NCBI RefSeq assembly: GCF_037975245.1
Contig: NC_092580.1
Span: forward strand, 8,594,501-8,652,500
DNA from: Apostichopus japonicus
Lineage: Eukaryota > Echinodermata > Holothuroidea > Aspidochirotida > Stichopodidae
Reading direction: 5' to 3'
Length of the DNA stretch: 58,000 bases
Below the pieces are notes generated by a model that was not told the DNA's origin, did no database searches, and saw only the letters and a program-made list of their open reading frames with translations. Made by a program: the position numbers and the translations under genes. This document shows positions 13,045 through 25,640 of the stretch, one piece after another. Position 1 is the first letter of the stretch, and the number at the start of each line of letters is the position of its first letter.

Positions 13045-13229
13045 TCTGAATGGCTGGAAATAGCACAGTAAATTCGAAAAACGAAACATAATTCATAGGG
13101 TTTTGAGTTTATGCAAGTAATTTTGGGAAACACGGGGATCGGGAATTCGTCAACTACAAGACTTTGTTTAGTCCGCAAATCACTAGATGTGTTTATTGAT
13201 CCTCTGAAACTGCGGTATTTGCGTGTTTA

Positions 13230-13246
13230 CCCCCCCCCCCCCCCCC
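13230..13246. repeat. Poly-C tract
   Basis: Seventeen C in a row. Similar C or G tracts are frequent here (1217-1228, 5870-5879, 17357-17368, 33416-33475 and 37184-37195) and often mark or border mobile-element ends. Confidence 0.9.
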
Positions 13247-13811
13247 ATGGCACATACGAAGTGTGTATTTAGTTTAATACAAAATAGTAGAATCATCTTT
13301 ATAAATATTAAATTTTGATCTATTATCAGCCAACGTTGTTTACAATGGTTGTATTTTGAAAGACTGAATGGTAATGAGGAAGGGACGGTGACGAGGACGG
13401 GGTTTGGATGTTTTTATAGCTTTATATGTGCAATACAAGTCAACACTCTGACATGGTCGACTCTATCAGCAGCTAAAATCAATATAAAGCATTAGTTCAG
13501 GTTTAAGCATGAAAGGTATAAACGTAGCTATGTAAATTGGGTAACCATACGTAACCATGGTATCGTCCTTTATTAGGAACTGGTATTACCGAGGGGTTAC
13601 TCGCAAATGCGTCACGCTCAATTCATACAGTTTGGCGTTTGTCATCAAGAAAATAACGTGAGAATATGAAAGTGAAAAAAGACGCTAGCAAAAGCGAGGA
13701 CTGGTGCAAAAGCACGAAATAGGGCAACGCAGCGAACCCCCCAACAAAATTGAAAAAGAAAAAAGGAAAGAAAAGCGTATCCCTTAAGGATTTTCACCCC
13801 ACCCTGTTTTT

Positions 13812-14856
13812 CTTAGGGATTTTCACACCATCATGTTTTTCGGTGAGCTAGGACCCTCAGCTATCACAATCTGCTTGTTTGCCATTAAATTAATGGTTGG
13901 GGTGGCCACCAGCACTGTTGCCATGGCAACACATTCATGAAAACTTGGAATTTGAGAATATGTCATATCATAAAAAATACAAACTAAATGTGTTTTTTGC
14001 ATTGATTTGTCGCTGCCCGGTTGATTGCAGTCAAGATCTGGATCATTTAAGGTCATTGTCATGTCTTAATAGGGCTGTTGCCATGGTAACACTATGATAA
14101 TAAATTCAAATTATAGAACAAAATGTCAAATCACTAATGTCTAACTGTATATTTGAACAAAGACATGACATTTTCATCTCAAATTCGAATTACAATTCTG
14201 TCAGCATAGTGTTGAAATAACAATGGTCTTGATTGGGAATGAGCTTGATCTGCAATGATAATGATCTTGATCTAATCTACCAGGCAGCCCTAAATATATA
14301 TACATTGACACTTACATTGTGTTTATATGTTCTTTAGTTACATAAATATGACATTTCGTTGTCAAAGTCCATTTCAAACTCAAATTCAGTCAGCCTAGTG
14401 TTGACATGGCAACGGTCTTGATTGAGCTCGATCGTGACTTTAAATGGGCCTGATCTTGAGCTCAATCGACCAGAAAGTCTGAAAGTTATATGGCAAAGAC
14501 ACATTGATTGTGTTTTCATGTTGTTTAGTTACAATTACATGAATTATTTAAATCCCCCCCAATTGTTTTGAAGCGTTGTCATCGCAACGGTTCTGATTGG
14601 GTATAATAAAAACCTTAAATGACTCAGATCTTGATTGCAACCAACCAGGAACCATACAATTGATGTTACTAAACACTTAGATTGTGTTTTTATGTTGTAT
14701 ACTCCCAAAGATATGATTTTTTTTCCAATTTTTATAGTGCTGCCGTGGCACCAACCCTGGTGGCCACACTCGCCACTAATTTAATGGCAAACAATTATAT
14801 TGTGACAGCTGAGGGTCCTAGCTAACCGAAAAACACGGTTGGTGAAAATCCCTAAG
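13812..14856. mobile_element. Fold-back element with about 110-bp inverted ends and X-box-bearing internal repeats
   Basis: The left end (13812 to about 13920) reads CTTAGGGATTTTCACACC and continues through AGCTAGGACCCTCAGC and TTTGCCATTAAATTA. The right end (about 14745-14856) is its inverted counterpart. Between them are degenerate tandem units of about 130-190 bp, each with a form of GTTGCCATGGCAAC: 13917, 14077, 14211 (degenerate), 14400, 14575 and 14739. No target duplication could be recognised and there is no protein. Confidence 0.75.
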
Positions 14857-17800
14857 GGGGGGGGGTCCATTTTTCTATTTGTTCGTAACTGTAACATTTC
14901 TCAACTTATTTTGACGTTTAACCTATTTTAAGTTGTTAAAGTTGAAAACGTCGAAACCTTCAATTTGAAAATTTTGAATGTCGCATTGTTTTCAAGTCGT
15001 TAGTGCTTGCTATGCTTGCACTCCTAATTTGAAATTAGGCTGCTTACAGTATTTTAGTCGTCCAAATCTTTCAATAGTTGACATATTCTTCTATATCCTT
15101 AACAAGTACGATGTTTCTAAAAGATTCTAATTACAGGATTATTTTAAGGCGAAAACTTAATTTTAATATGAGGGTATAGACTTACCATGACATAAACGTC
15201 TTTTGTTATTCTATTGAGTTGTTACACCATGGACATAAGTAGTTAGTAAAGCCCACTTTAACTGACTAGTAGGACACTTGTTTAACGGTTTCGGCATATC
15301 AAAATTGACTATAACCTTTAAACAGGGAGTCCCACATCCAACTCCTCGAAACGGAAGACGAAAAATGCCATAGACAACATAAATAACAACAAGTACGGTA
15401 ATAAATTCATAACATGACATTCATTTCCGAAAAAATATTGCATATGCCATCTGTACCCTTGGATATTTTTTGTCTCCTGTGCTTTCCATCCAATTAATAA
15501 TTTCTGATTTGAGGGTTTATTTTGTTATTCTGCATTCCATTTCCCTGATATATTCAATGATCGCTAGTGATATCTTGTTGAAACGTGATATTTGTCACTA
15601 ATTTGGTACTGTATAGTTCAGTGACGTCAACACTTGCGAGGTCTTTTTTTCCAAGCTATTTAGTTACTTCAGAAAGTAATTGAGTTATCCTTGGTCAAGC
15701 TATAAAAACAAATTACACAATCCTTGTTGACACTGTTGACTTGGACGAGGGTTCAGTTTATATTTATACTCACCGAGTAAACAGCACATGAACGGAGCAC
15801 TTTGTAACCTATCAAATTGAAAGCTAAGTGATAGAATTAAAATTATTTCAAGAGGTTTTAAAGGGCAAAATAAATCAAACCTTCGTTAAAAAACCCGCAA
15901 GGTAGTAGAAAAGAGGGAGGTAAAAAGGGAGAAAAAGGAGGTCATGCATGCATATTAATACATATGTTGATTTAGCTGTGATAACCCATTAGCAGAAGTT
16001 GATTGTTTTAATTTATTAACGCATTAATTACTGCAAACAGGGATCTTTACCGTTTTTGACAGAGGGCGCTGTCATACCGTTCCTAATAGGGATGTGTCTA
16101 GATACTGGGTCCAAACAGAGCCGTAGATACGGTTCTGGTTCCTAATGCGCATGATCGATCCTTTTTACTGGTTGTGAAAATATGTTTAAAGAGATCTCGT
16201 CTCCAAATAATTACGAGAAGAATCCCAGTTGTTTGTCCAGTATATAATTCATTTCGAGCATTGGATACAAGTTTAAAGCCGCTCAAAGCTTAAAATTTGG
16301 CTTATCAGACGTAATTGAAATTACCTCAAAGAAGCTTTCTGATTGGTTGATTACCAGACGTGTATGTGTAAAAGTTGTCAAACGAACGATGGGCAACCAA
16401 CATTTCTTTAGGTAAACTGTGCTCGTTACAGGAGTGATAACACTATATGTGAAAAAGGGAATGCACTGGTACTTTGCCCAGAAGTGTTAGAGATTCCCCA
16501 AAGGCATTCTCAAATATTTCAAAGACTGCAGGTTGTCCACTTTCGCGGAACTAGATAAGACCGATATGACATCGCTTCACCGTTAATTCTGGGCATGACT
16601 GATGAATAATAACCGTAAACATCTTTTGGCCAAACACGGCAGGTATACTTATAGAATATGATATCATGAAGTTGTGAATATTGTCAATTTGGGGATAATA
16701 TTTGTGAATGCATCTGGCAACAGCAGTGTGAATGATTTCATCAAGACAATTGTGTTGAAGTTGTCTTTGTTCTTCTTTATTCATATTAAAAGCATGTACT
16801 CACAGAGGAAATGAAAATAAGTTTAGAAGAAGAAGGGGAAAAATTGCACTTTGATGAATTTTATATACAGACCAAAAACAACTTTGCGAATGTATCACAT
16901 TTCAAGAGGAAAATAGACAAAGATGTATTTAGGAGGGTAATACTATATGGTAGCACATCTACCGTGATAATATTTCAACCCTGCTGACTGCTATTCACTC
17001 CCCATCACCCTCCCTACGTCCTCCCCCAAAATGGAGTGTTTAGCAAGTCAAAAAAGGTTAACCATAGGTCTGTGAACCATATATAGAGACAATGGTCTAA
17101 GATATATGTAAGTACCACGTGGCCTTAAAGTGTACGTTCATGTCACGCTTCAAAGCAAGCATACTGACAGTGAAAAGTGTACTTCCAAACATTTACCCAA
17201 TAAAAACTGGAAGTTCATACAGGCAATAAAAGTGCTTTGCAGCGCCCTATTGTCAAACATTGTCCAAAAGGGTGTTGGTTCTCTTTTAAGTAATGTTTAT
17301 AAGATAAGATCGAAAGCTGAATGCGAGTTTTCAGCACATTTCCCAAAATTTGACAGGGGGGGGGGGGGATTGACTGTAAGCCACGTGTAACATAAAAGAA
17401 GAAATTAAGAAACACCGCTTTCACATTTTAGGATATGTAGATAAACCTGCATGCTAACAACACAGTTCACTTTCGGGTTTGATTTAGTCAAATTACGCGT
17501 TTCGGCGTGTGTCTTAATGCAAGCGTGTTTGTTTGTATGTATAATTTCTGTCCCACTTCCCGTGATCACATGGTCACATTCTAATGTTAGGGGAATGAAC
17601 TGGGTGTATTAAATGAGGGCAGACTTCATATTTTTGTTTGATGCTCTTGCTCTATATTTCCTTCACAAGTTTCATGTACATTTAACCTAAGACACACAGC
17701 TATAAATAACTATACGGTTACATACGAGGGCATCTAGAATACATACATTTTTCCCTTAATTAATGTCAATAATCTTATATTTCATTCAGTTCAAGGTTTG

Positions 17801-19480
17801 CGTGTGTCTCTATTTATATGGATATTTAATATTTGTTGTACCTAGCTATAGGGGAGGTTTGGATAAGATATAGAGAATGACTTCACCAGGACTCAAGTCT
17901 TAACTTAAAGGTACAGTAGACATATAAATAATAGCCCCTCTAAATGTATAGCATACTAGTATTAGGTATGGCAACGTGAACAACCTTACTCAACCACCGT
18001 GCTTTAGCACGCTTTCACTTTAAGCCGCTAGGAAATTCCGCTAATAGTTGGACTGAAAATATCGCCAAATTGAAAATATACGTAATGGCTTGCCGCCCTC
18101 TCTCCCATGAAGTGTTCGTTGATGTCGTTGGAACGCCAATAGGTGGTGCACGAGACTAGCCTAAGCTACTTAATCTTCTGAATCATACTCGTAGAAAACA
18201 GATTCGTAGATTCTTTATCCGATGTTACAAATTTTCAGATATATGTGCATTTAGTAAAACCATTCAACACAAAGGCAAATGATGACAGACATACCGGAAG
18301 TGGAGTTGAAAAGAGATCCAGAAACTGGTAAAATAATCGCTGTACTTTTCGCTTTAAGCAAGTACGGTGTGTTCGTGATGCAGAAGCAAGTTGAACTAAA
18401 CCATATATCAACTTTGTCGCTACGTTGATAATTATTGTCTAGGTTTATACTATGTTGCGTCATAAAAAAGATTTTTTTTTTTCAGACGCAACGCGCGCGC
18501 ATTCGGAATCCGCGTAGTTCTTGTGCGATAGCTGATTAAATAACAAGAAACGTAACAAAGAAGGACGCAGAATGTGACGACCGAATGCGCGGATACATAC
18601 AAAGTGGCTTTATCATTAAGTGTATACGAACGATTGGAAGAAATCATGCCATCAAAATGTGCGCGCTCGCGCATGCAAATGGCTTCATCATTTTAGTCAT
18701 GCAACTAGCCATAGGATGCTATCTGGCTAGACCGTTACCGTTAAATAGGATACGCGCAAATTCGTAACAACCCCGGAGATTAATTTAGAAGTGCAATGAT
18801 TTTGTAAAAGCGCTAAAGGGGCTGCATCTCAAAATTCTGGTTCACATTTTTGATATAACCTATAAAAGCATAATTGTTCAAGTGAGAATGAGGTAATGAG
18901 AAGAAATGACAAAGTCATTGTGAAATGTTATATCAATCTCACAACAGCTGCGACAAAACTCGATAAATCATGTTAGCTTTCAACAAAACCTCTCAATCTA
19001 TAACGATCACACTTTCATAATGTATGCAAACTATATAGGGCCGTTGTTATTTTGAAATTATTGTTGATACCTTGAAGAAGAAAATGGAATAATAAAATGT
19101 TGAACCCCATATTGATCATATCTTGTTAACTGTTTTGATGAAGAACATGTTTTCCCCCTTAGGGGGAGGGGCGGAGCAACTGAGGACTTTATACTATTGC
19201 TATGTTAGGTTGCTATAGGCATATATAGGTCAGGGCTAAGTGGTAATGAGCGACGGTCATACTCAATTATAATACGTTTCAAGATTTTGGACAGCTGTTG
19301 CGACACACATGTCCTGCTTAAAAGTAGAGCACTATACCAATGGGGAAACCAGCTGATTAAAAGCCATCATAATAGTGCAAACATGAAGTTTAAAAAGTTG
19401 ATTTTAACGCATATTCTCGTAAAGAATAATATTAAATGTTTGTATAACTGAAAATGACCTTACGAGCGTGTAAAAGGCGT
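14857..19480. other. Long stretch without recognised gene
   Basis: 4.6 kb of mostly AT-rich single-copy-looking DNA. Short minus-strand frames at 15211-15420 (hydrophobic N-terminus, several Cys), 16098-16286 and 16551-16784 are not low-complexity but match no family I know and lack supporting splice context. A G tract is at 17357-17368. Confidence 0.5.
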
Positions 19481-19481
19481 T

Positions 19482-19901
19482 ATGAAAGACAATGAACATG
19501 TTATTAATTTACATCATGACACGTATCGATCGATTGATAAAATGTCATGTTGTTTCCAGCTAACGAGACTGCATGATAGACCAGGGTCTTGTATGTTAGT
19601 CAAACAGTATGTTGGCGAAACTCCTGGAGTTTGCGGCATCCAGTATGTTGGCGAAACCAAAACCACCTTCAAGAAGCGATTCTATGGTCACAGATCCACA
19701 GTCAACACCATGAAGACTGAGACCCCAGTTAGAGAACACTTTAGCCTTCCCAACCATACCATTAACGACATGTCCCTACAGGGGATTGAATCCTTAGGTA
19801 GCCGTCCTGACCTAGTACGAATCAGCAGAGAGAGACTGTGGATGCAACGCCTTCGCACCTTTCAACCTCATGGGCTCAACATTCAGGAAGGACATGACTA
19901 A
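19482..19901 (+). pseudogene. Penelope-like element, C-terminal GIY-YIG endonuclease fragment
   Basis: A 139-codon frame. From about residue 55 it resembles the GIY-YIG nuclease that ends Penelope-like retroelement proteins: QYVGETKTTFKKRFYGHRS, then PVREHFSLPNHTINDM, a conserved RISRERLWMQRL segment with the catalytic-type Glu, and PHGLNIQEG near the end. The GIY part of the motif is poorly kept, and QYVGET occurs twice (about residues 42 and 53), suggesting a small internal duplication. No reverse transcriptase lies upstream, so the copy is 5'-truncated. The upstream 40 residues are not recognised. Confidence 0.75.
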
Positions 19902-20330
19902 CTTTTCTTCTGCCCCCCTCTTTCCCCCCTTGTTCCCCCCATCACTCCTCTTCTCATAGCTCTCTTCCACCCTTTTCTCCACACCTTTCTGTCTTTGTCC
20001 TTCTCCAGTTTATTCCCTACCCCCTTCCCTTAATCCTCTCTTTGTCCCTCCTCTGTTTATCTTCTACCTCTTCTCTTCCCCTGTTGGTTTCTTTCTTTCT
20101 TCTCTCCATCCCTTGTCTACTAATCCCCTTACATCTATCTCTTTGTGCTCATTAACCTGTCTGTAATCTGTGCGTGTTTTGTCCCTTCTGTTACTGTTAC
20201 TTGTCATTTAGCCTTTGAAGAAGATCTTGCTAGGATCGAAACGTCAGGCCAACTTACTTTTACACATTCTCCTTCACAGGCTCTCTAGTGGATAAGCAGT
20301 TTGCTAACAGTTTTACTTTATTTTAATAAA
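19902..20330 (+). mobile_element. 3' part of the Penelope-like element
   Basis: Directly after the nuclease stop comes about 220 bp of pyrimidine-rich sequence (CCCCCTC and TTCTCT runs), then a conserved-looking hairpin block at 20211-20249 and an AT-rich tail. The arrangement fits the untranslated end of a Penelope-like element; the exact 3' border is uncertain. Confidence 0.55.
20211..20249 (+). ncRNA. Degenerate minimal hammerhead-ribozyme-like motif
   Basis: Stem I GCCT/AGGC (20211-20214 with 20246-20249); core TTGAAGA (20215-20221) where CTGANGA is expected; stem II GATCT/GGATC with loop TGCTA (20223-20237); then GAAAC and GTC (20238-20245), the cleavage position being after GTC. Penelope-like elements are known to carry such short hammerheads. 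The first core C is T here, so this copy is probably inactive. Confidence 0.55.
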
Positions 20331-21060
20331 TAATTTGGATAAAATCTATCATTTTTGAAGGTCAATTTCTCAGTCATTAACCAATTTATATATCTGGTAA
20401 TAGTTGAATTTGATGAAGGAAAGGTGTTTAATCCAATCGTTATAGACAAAAGACACAAAAAGGAGTGGAAGGGAATTTCGACCTTATTTTCCGAACGTAA
20501 ATTAACCACTTTAGAACTGCTGTTTTTTGGCGTTAATATCATCATTAATCTAAGTCGTGTTCCTTATACGAGCCCGAGATAAATTAGAACTAATGTGCCA
20601 TATTTAGTCTATCTACATACGCTTTCAAAATTTGAATAAGAAAGTATTTAACAAAAACAATGTTAATCTCACGAAACTTGGTTCCTTACTACATATTGTC
20701 TTTCCATGATCATTTCAAAAACATTTTCCCATCTCGTATTTCTTGCAGAGCTAATCAAACAAGATACACAGACCACCAAACCCCCATCCCGCCCCCTTGT
20801 TATATTACAGACCTATAAAGAATTTACTTTACGTTACTACTATGAAGCTACGGCATGCCCTATGTTACTACATTTTAAAGTAGATACAATGAGAGCACGA
20901 TCTGAAAATAGACATTAAAATATTTATGACGGCATTAATGTAATTATGCAAATTTCACCAGGATGCTTAGATTATGTTCCTTTTTAACATATCGAAAAGA
21001 AATTTTGACCTGGACTATTCTTTTAAGACGGCAGGCTGAATGATATCTCACTTGTATCTG

Positions 21061-21340
21061 AAGATACCGCAATGTTAAGCAAGGTTCTACCCAAGTCTGC
21101 GGCCCCCTTATTTGTGGAACACCTTACAGGCTGAAATCAACCAAGCTCTCTCCATCTCTGTCGTATTCAAATCTACACTTAAACTACACTTGTTTCCAGA
21201 ACGTGACAATAACTCATTGATGTTTTATTAACTTTCACCTTATTATTTGGTTGCCTTTGCTTACTGTTGTGTCAATGCGCCATGAGCTTTTGTTCTTTTT
21301 CAAGGATATTTGCGCAATATAAAATGTTCATTATTATCAG
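21061..21340 (+). pseudogene. CR1-like LINE, decayed reverse-transcriptase C-terminus and 3' end
   Basis: One frame reads LWNTLQAEINQALSISVVF followed by KSTLKLHLFPE, the typical end of a non-LTR ORF2 (WN-LP, FK--LK--LF). The preceding VCGPLI lies in another frame, so there is a frameshift, and a stop sits just upstream. After the TAA at about 21230, GCGCAATATAAAATG near 21312 resembles the 3' end of CR1-type elements. Only the last 5% of the element remains. Confidence 0.65.
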
Positions 21341-21920
21341 ACTGGTTTCAAGTTCTGAAAGGCGTTATGAATGTCGCCCCCACCCGGCCCTCGCTAATGG
21401 CAACACTAGAGTTTTAACTTCTTTCTATCCGTATAGGCAGTTCACCGATGTATCCAATTGGTATGCAAACATACAGTCGTATTTTCACAAGGTTAAAATA
21501 TAGCTGCCACAGAAAAACGTAGTCAAAGTGAAATTTGATAAAGATTCTGCGGGATTACTACAGCATGCATAAAAGAAACATATGATACGATCAATAATGT
21601 TACATCAAGAAGATAGAAATGAGCAGCTGGTTATGAGTTCTGGATATGAGTATGGTAATAAAGGGCAGTTTCACATAAACTTATCGCTAAGTTGCTTTCT
21701 CGATGCAATCATAAATGGTATTCCTGAGCAATTTCTTGGTATTCGTCCGTTTGTTGATATTGCTGTAGTTGTAGATTTGGGTGTAATGTATCATGAATTT
21801 CATATGTTTGGTTTTCAAAAATTTTCCTGGTGTCGATACTTGGCAATTCAGACCTGCGTTTTCTGAAATTAAAGAAAAGGTTGGTGTAATTACCTACTTA
21901 GAATCACAGTTTATTGAGCA

Positions 21921-21963
21921 CACATACACACATATACACACACGCACACACACACACACACAC
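21921..21963. repeat. (CA)n microsatellite
   Basis: CA repeats with CATA and CACG interruptions. Confidence 0.93.
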
Positions 21964-22823
21964 GCATACACGCTTATCTGTCACAATGTTTACTTTCATA
22001 TCATAGATCGTTAAAGTAGTTATCTGTGCGGCTACAACTTTCTGTAAACGTTTGTACAAAATACCGTTTGAACATCAGAGGATCATCAATTAAAATGGCT
22101 GAATTATCTAGTCTAAGGAAACAAAGACTTTATAGTCCTAACAACTACGGTACATGAACAAATCGATTGTTAATACAGCTCATCACACGCAACACAAAGA
22201 TGTTTTTGACCTCAAATAGCACACTAAATAACAACGATTAAGACCACACTCGAGTATTTGCTGGTACGTATGTATCTTGTTGGTACATGGTGCATGGGCA
22301 ACGGAGAGGGAGGAAATGGGGAGGGACTAAAACTAAGATGGGATATTAGAAAATATTGACTCTCATTTGAGGGAAAAGCGCAAACTTACCTCAAACTGCC
22401 AAGGCAAATTATTCATCTATGAATTCCACACCACAATTGCACTATTCAAAAGTTTTATAACATTTTACTTTTCATTGCAACAATGTTAATTTGCTAGCAG
22501 AATGGGTGGAGGATTTCGCGGGAGATATTTTAAGTTGCGGATATCGTACTTCAATGCATATCATTTGGCCTCAAGGCTCGAACTCGGGGTGCCTTGACTC
22601 CAGTTGGCTTGTCTCCGACTCGATCTGCTAGAGGAATCAAGTTCAGTGTATATTAGGCTCAGGCTGCTGTCTGGCAAACGCTATACAGCTAATCTATAGA
22701 GCTTAAACTATGATTTTGTCATCAATTGATTGCCACCTGAATGAACCATGCAGCATCACTAGAGGAATCATGCTACTATAGCGTTAGATTCACAAATATA
22801 AGACCCATTTGACTAGTTTGGTT

Positions 22824-22934
22824 ATGAAACACAACCCGCCGAAGATTTTTCTTGCATATAGTCTGCTGTGTATCACGATTTGCTTGTCCAAATGTAACGA
22901 GAATACCTTATGTATCAATGCTTCAAAACTGCAG
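22824..22934 (+). other. Possible first exon with signal peptide
   Basis: ATG at 22824 begins MKHNPPKIFLAYSLLCITIC, a signal-like peptide, then a Cys/Asn-containing stretch up to CTGCAG before a possible donor GTCATT at 22935. The donor is weak and no downstream partner exon of matching phase has been identified, so this is only a candidate. Confidence 0.2.
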
Positions 22935-23716
22935 GTCATTGGCGTAAATCTTACTTATGTACCAATTTACAGAACCGAGTACGGTATATATACCTGATAC
23001 ACACCAATACGCAGGCGCAGAGGATTACTGTAACAATGACAGGGAGGCCTACACCCGAGGACGCTACTATATAGTGTAGAAAGGTGGTGTCCACATGAAG
23101 GGGGGGGGGACAACGATAAGAATGTCTTTGTACATTTTAACTGAAGGAATCTTTGTCACAAATCAGTGAGGTAAGATGGTGTAAACCATGATGAATACTA
23201 ACATGTACAGGAAATAAAAACTTAGGATAAAACATCATCACAACTACACCCGAACAGCATGTTGGAAACGACGATATTATTTGCGCGGTTTAAATTATGC
23301 TATGTTATAACCACGCACTCAATGAGATTATTACATCGACGGTGGGTCAACGGATTTGGTTTTCTTATGCCTTGTTAATGGATAAATAAGAAATAGTACA
23401 TATATAATATAGGAAACATCGTTTTAATTATAAACACCTTTACAACTTCAAATATCTTCTTAAATACATTGGGGGAGCTAGGGCAGGGCTGGGGTGGGGT
23501 GGGATGTGAGGGAACAAGGATTATCCTTGCAAGCTTTGGACAGACCCAAAACAACCGTAGATTAAGTTAAAGATCACGATACTCATGGGTTTAAACATCG
23601 AATAAGTCAATGTTTTTGTAAACTTTCATATTTCGTGTCCAATGCGTATACGTATAGTATTATTTAATAGGTAAGGCATTATTCACGACACAGTGTTTAT
23701 AAATGCGACTGTAAAC

Positions 23717-23778
23717 GATGTTGTTATCCCAGTGTAAGAATATAGCGATGTTGTAATCCCAGTGTAAGACTATAGCGG
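23717..23778. repeat. Short tandem duplication, two units of about 31 bp
   Basis: GATGTTGT(T/A)ATCCCAGTGT is repeated directly with its AAGA(A/C)TATAGC tail, just upstream of unit 1 of the triplicated segment. Confidence 0.85.
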
Positions 23779-24168
23779 TGTTATTTTCATTTTTAGGAAA
23801 GCTGGATTCTTAGCATAATATGCTGTAATATATTGCATATTTGTGTACATGCGAGCCGTATCATGACAACTTTAACATTGTATAAAATATTATATTAAAA
23901 AAAATAAATAAACGTACAAGTTACTGTAAATAAGCCGTAAGTTCTAGTTGAAATCAGGATTTCGCATTCCGTAACCAATTGACAATTATATTTTCTGTCC
24001 AGGAGGTGCTCATCACACTCATTGCATATTACCTATTTTCATGCTGCTTTGAAAAGATTGATTACGAACAAACAAAAGAACGATAAACGAAATGTGTAGC
24101 TCAGCAGTCTATATTATGCCATTAATGTTGAATGTAAGTTTTCGAATGATAACTTCTGCCTGTTACAG

Positions 24169-24203
24169 ACCCTGCCAGTACTCCCTATGTAGCCAAAGTT
24201 TGG
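24169..24203 (+). other. Micro-exon-like 35-bp segment, conserved in unit 3 (29420-29454)
   Basis: Both copies have a pyrimidine-rich acceptor ending TGTTACAG, 35 coding-capable bases (PASTPYVAKVW in phase) and a donor GTAAGG. The only difference between copies, GCC versus GCT, is silent in that frame. It suggests that the triplicated segment may derive from an intron-exon stretch of a gene; no adjoining exons are certain. Confidence 0.25.
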
Positions 24204-25555
24204 GTAAGGGTGTAGCCTTGTATTATCTCAACCAAGTCAAATCATCTGGTATTTTCTATTCACATATGTAATACATCTGCATAAACCTACATATTAAGAC
24301 ATCTATATCTTAGAGTGTAATGTTATCTAGTAAGTTTCGAATACGGCCACAGGAAATTAAAAGCTAAAGAAAATCCAGAATGTACCTTTACATTTAATGT
24401 ATATTTCTTCATCCTCCGTTCGAAGACATGTTTTCAGAGTAAATCCACAGTTTCCGTTTTGAAATTTTGGACTATACTCAGAGATCATATTTTAAGTTCT
24501 TTCATGTCCCTTTACAGACTAGACCCTTCCTCTCTAACTTATAGAAACTGTAGTATTTGCAGTGAAATACATGTGGCAGTGTTTTGGTGATCCGAAATCA
24601 AGCCTTTGAAAGTTTCATATACTGTCTTACGATTTTCTTCAGGAAACATCCAGGACTGGACTGATAAATTACATAACAGTTTGTACTGTCTGCTACATCA
24701 TACGTCATACAACGTATATGCTATCGAGTCCGTGGTCAAGAATTCTGACATGAGCACAAATATTTGTGTGCTGTACCTTGTAAAGTTATATCTGATACAG
24801 AACTACATTGTTGAACTTCGGTGAACTTATGGTAAACAGTTTCGCCATTCGACAACAAAGAAAATAATGAATTATAAAGAATACAATCCAGCAGATACTA
24901 TGGCTTGATTCTGGTTTGTAAGGTCAGCACCATCGTTATCGTTACGGTACTGCACCTGTTCCATCATTACAAATAAAATGTTTGAAACAGGACTATGTTG
25001 GAAGTTCTGGTAATTGCAAGGGAGCCCAGGATGACTCTACATGGGGTAACACCTCCTTGACTTGTGCCCTGTAGGACAGAAACAACTATAACATCAAATT
25101 ATATGACCGCGCATGCATTTGTTTATAACAGTTAACCTTTACGTCCTTTTGTACCCTCAATTTAAAAGAACTTCTGCCTTCTTCGCGTGCACCTTGTAGC
25201 TGGTTTATTGAAATCATTCATGATGCTATTCTATATGTTTTTGTTCTCATCAAAGAACAGTTCTTCTTCAAATAATGAATAAAATCCAACTTTGATTAAA
25301 ACGATTAATTAGTTCTCATCGCCATTAATGAAGAAACTAAATGGTATATTGAGCACAAAAGAAGCTTTACTAAAGACGATATTTTCCTTTTCATTTAGTT
25401 ATCGTGAACAGGTATTAATATCGAGCGACTAAGGCCTATAGTTAATATAATACTAATAGAATGGTTCGTAAATACCTCTTTGTTGCAGTTGCCTATGAAT
25501 ATGTGATACATTGAACTACGAGAAATCGCGCTTTATTAATTTTATTGATCGCAAT

Positions 25556-25640
25556 CAGTGGCGAAACCAGAATTTTTCAGTTGAGGCGGGGTGGGGGATT
25601 GGGGTGGGGGAGTCTGGGGGCCAAAGAGTTCAAATGAGGG
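25556..25640 (+). mobile_element. hAT-like left end remnant inside unit 1 (also 27854 and 30535)
   Basis: CAGTGGCGAAACCAGAATTT followed by a G-rich stretch looks like the CAGTGGCG terminus of the hAT-like elements at 11756 and 42495. The same remnant is in all three units, so it predates the triplication. No matching right end was found. Confidence 0.4.

Larger units (their letters stand above)
21341..23789. other. No confident gene
   Basis: Holds the CA microsatellite, the weak signal-peptide exon candidate at 22824 and a short tandem duplication at 23717. Otherwise nothing recognised. Confidence 0.5.

Noticed and set aside
22563-22640. tRNA-like sequence on the minus strand (GAGTTCGAGCC)
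   Set aside because: A possible box B is present, but box A does not fit and no cloverleaf arms close; too weak to call.
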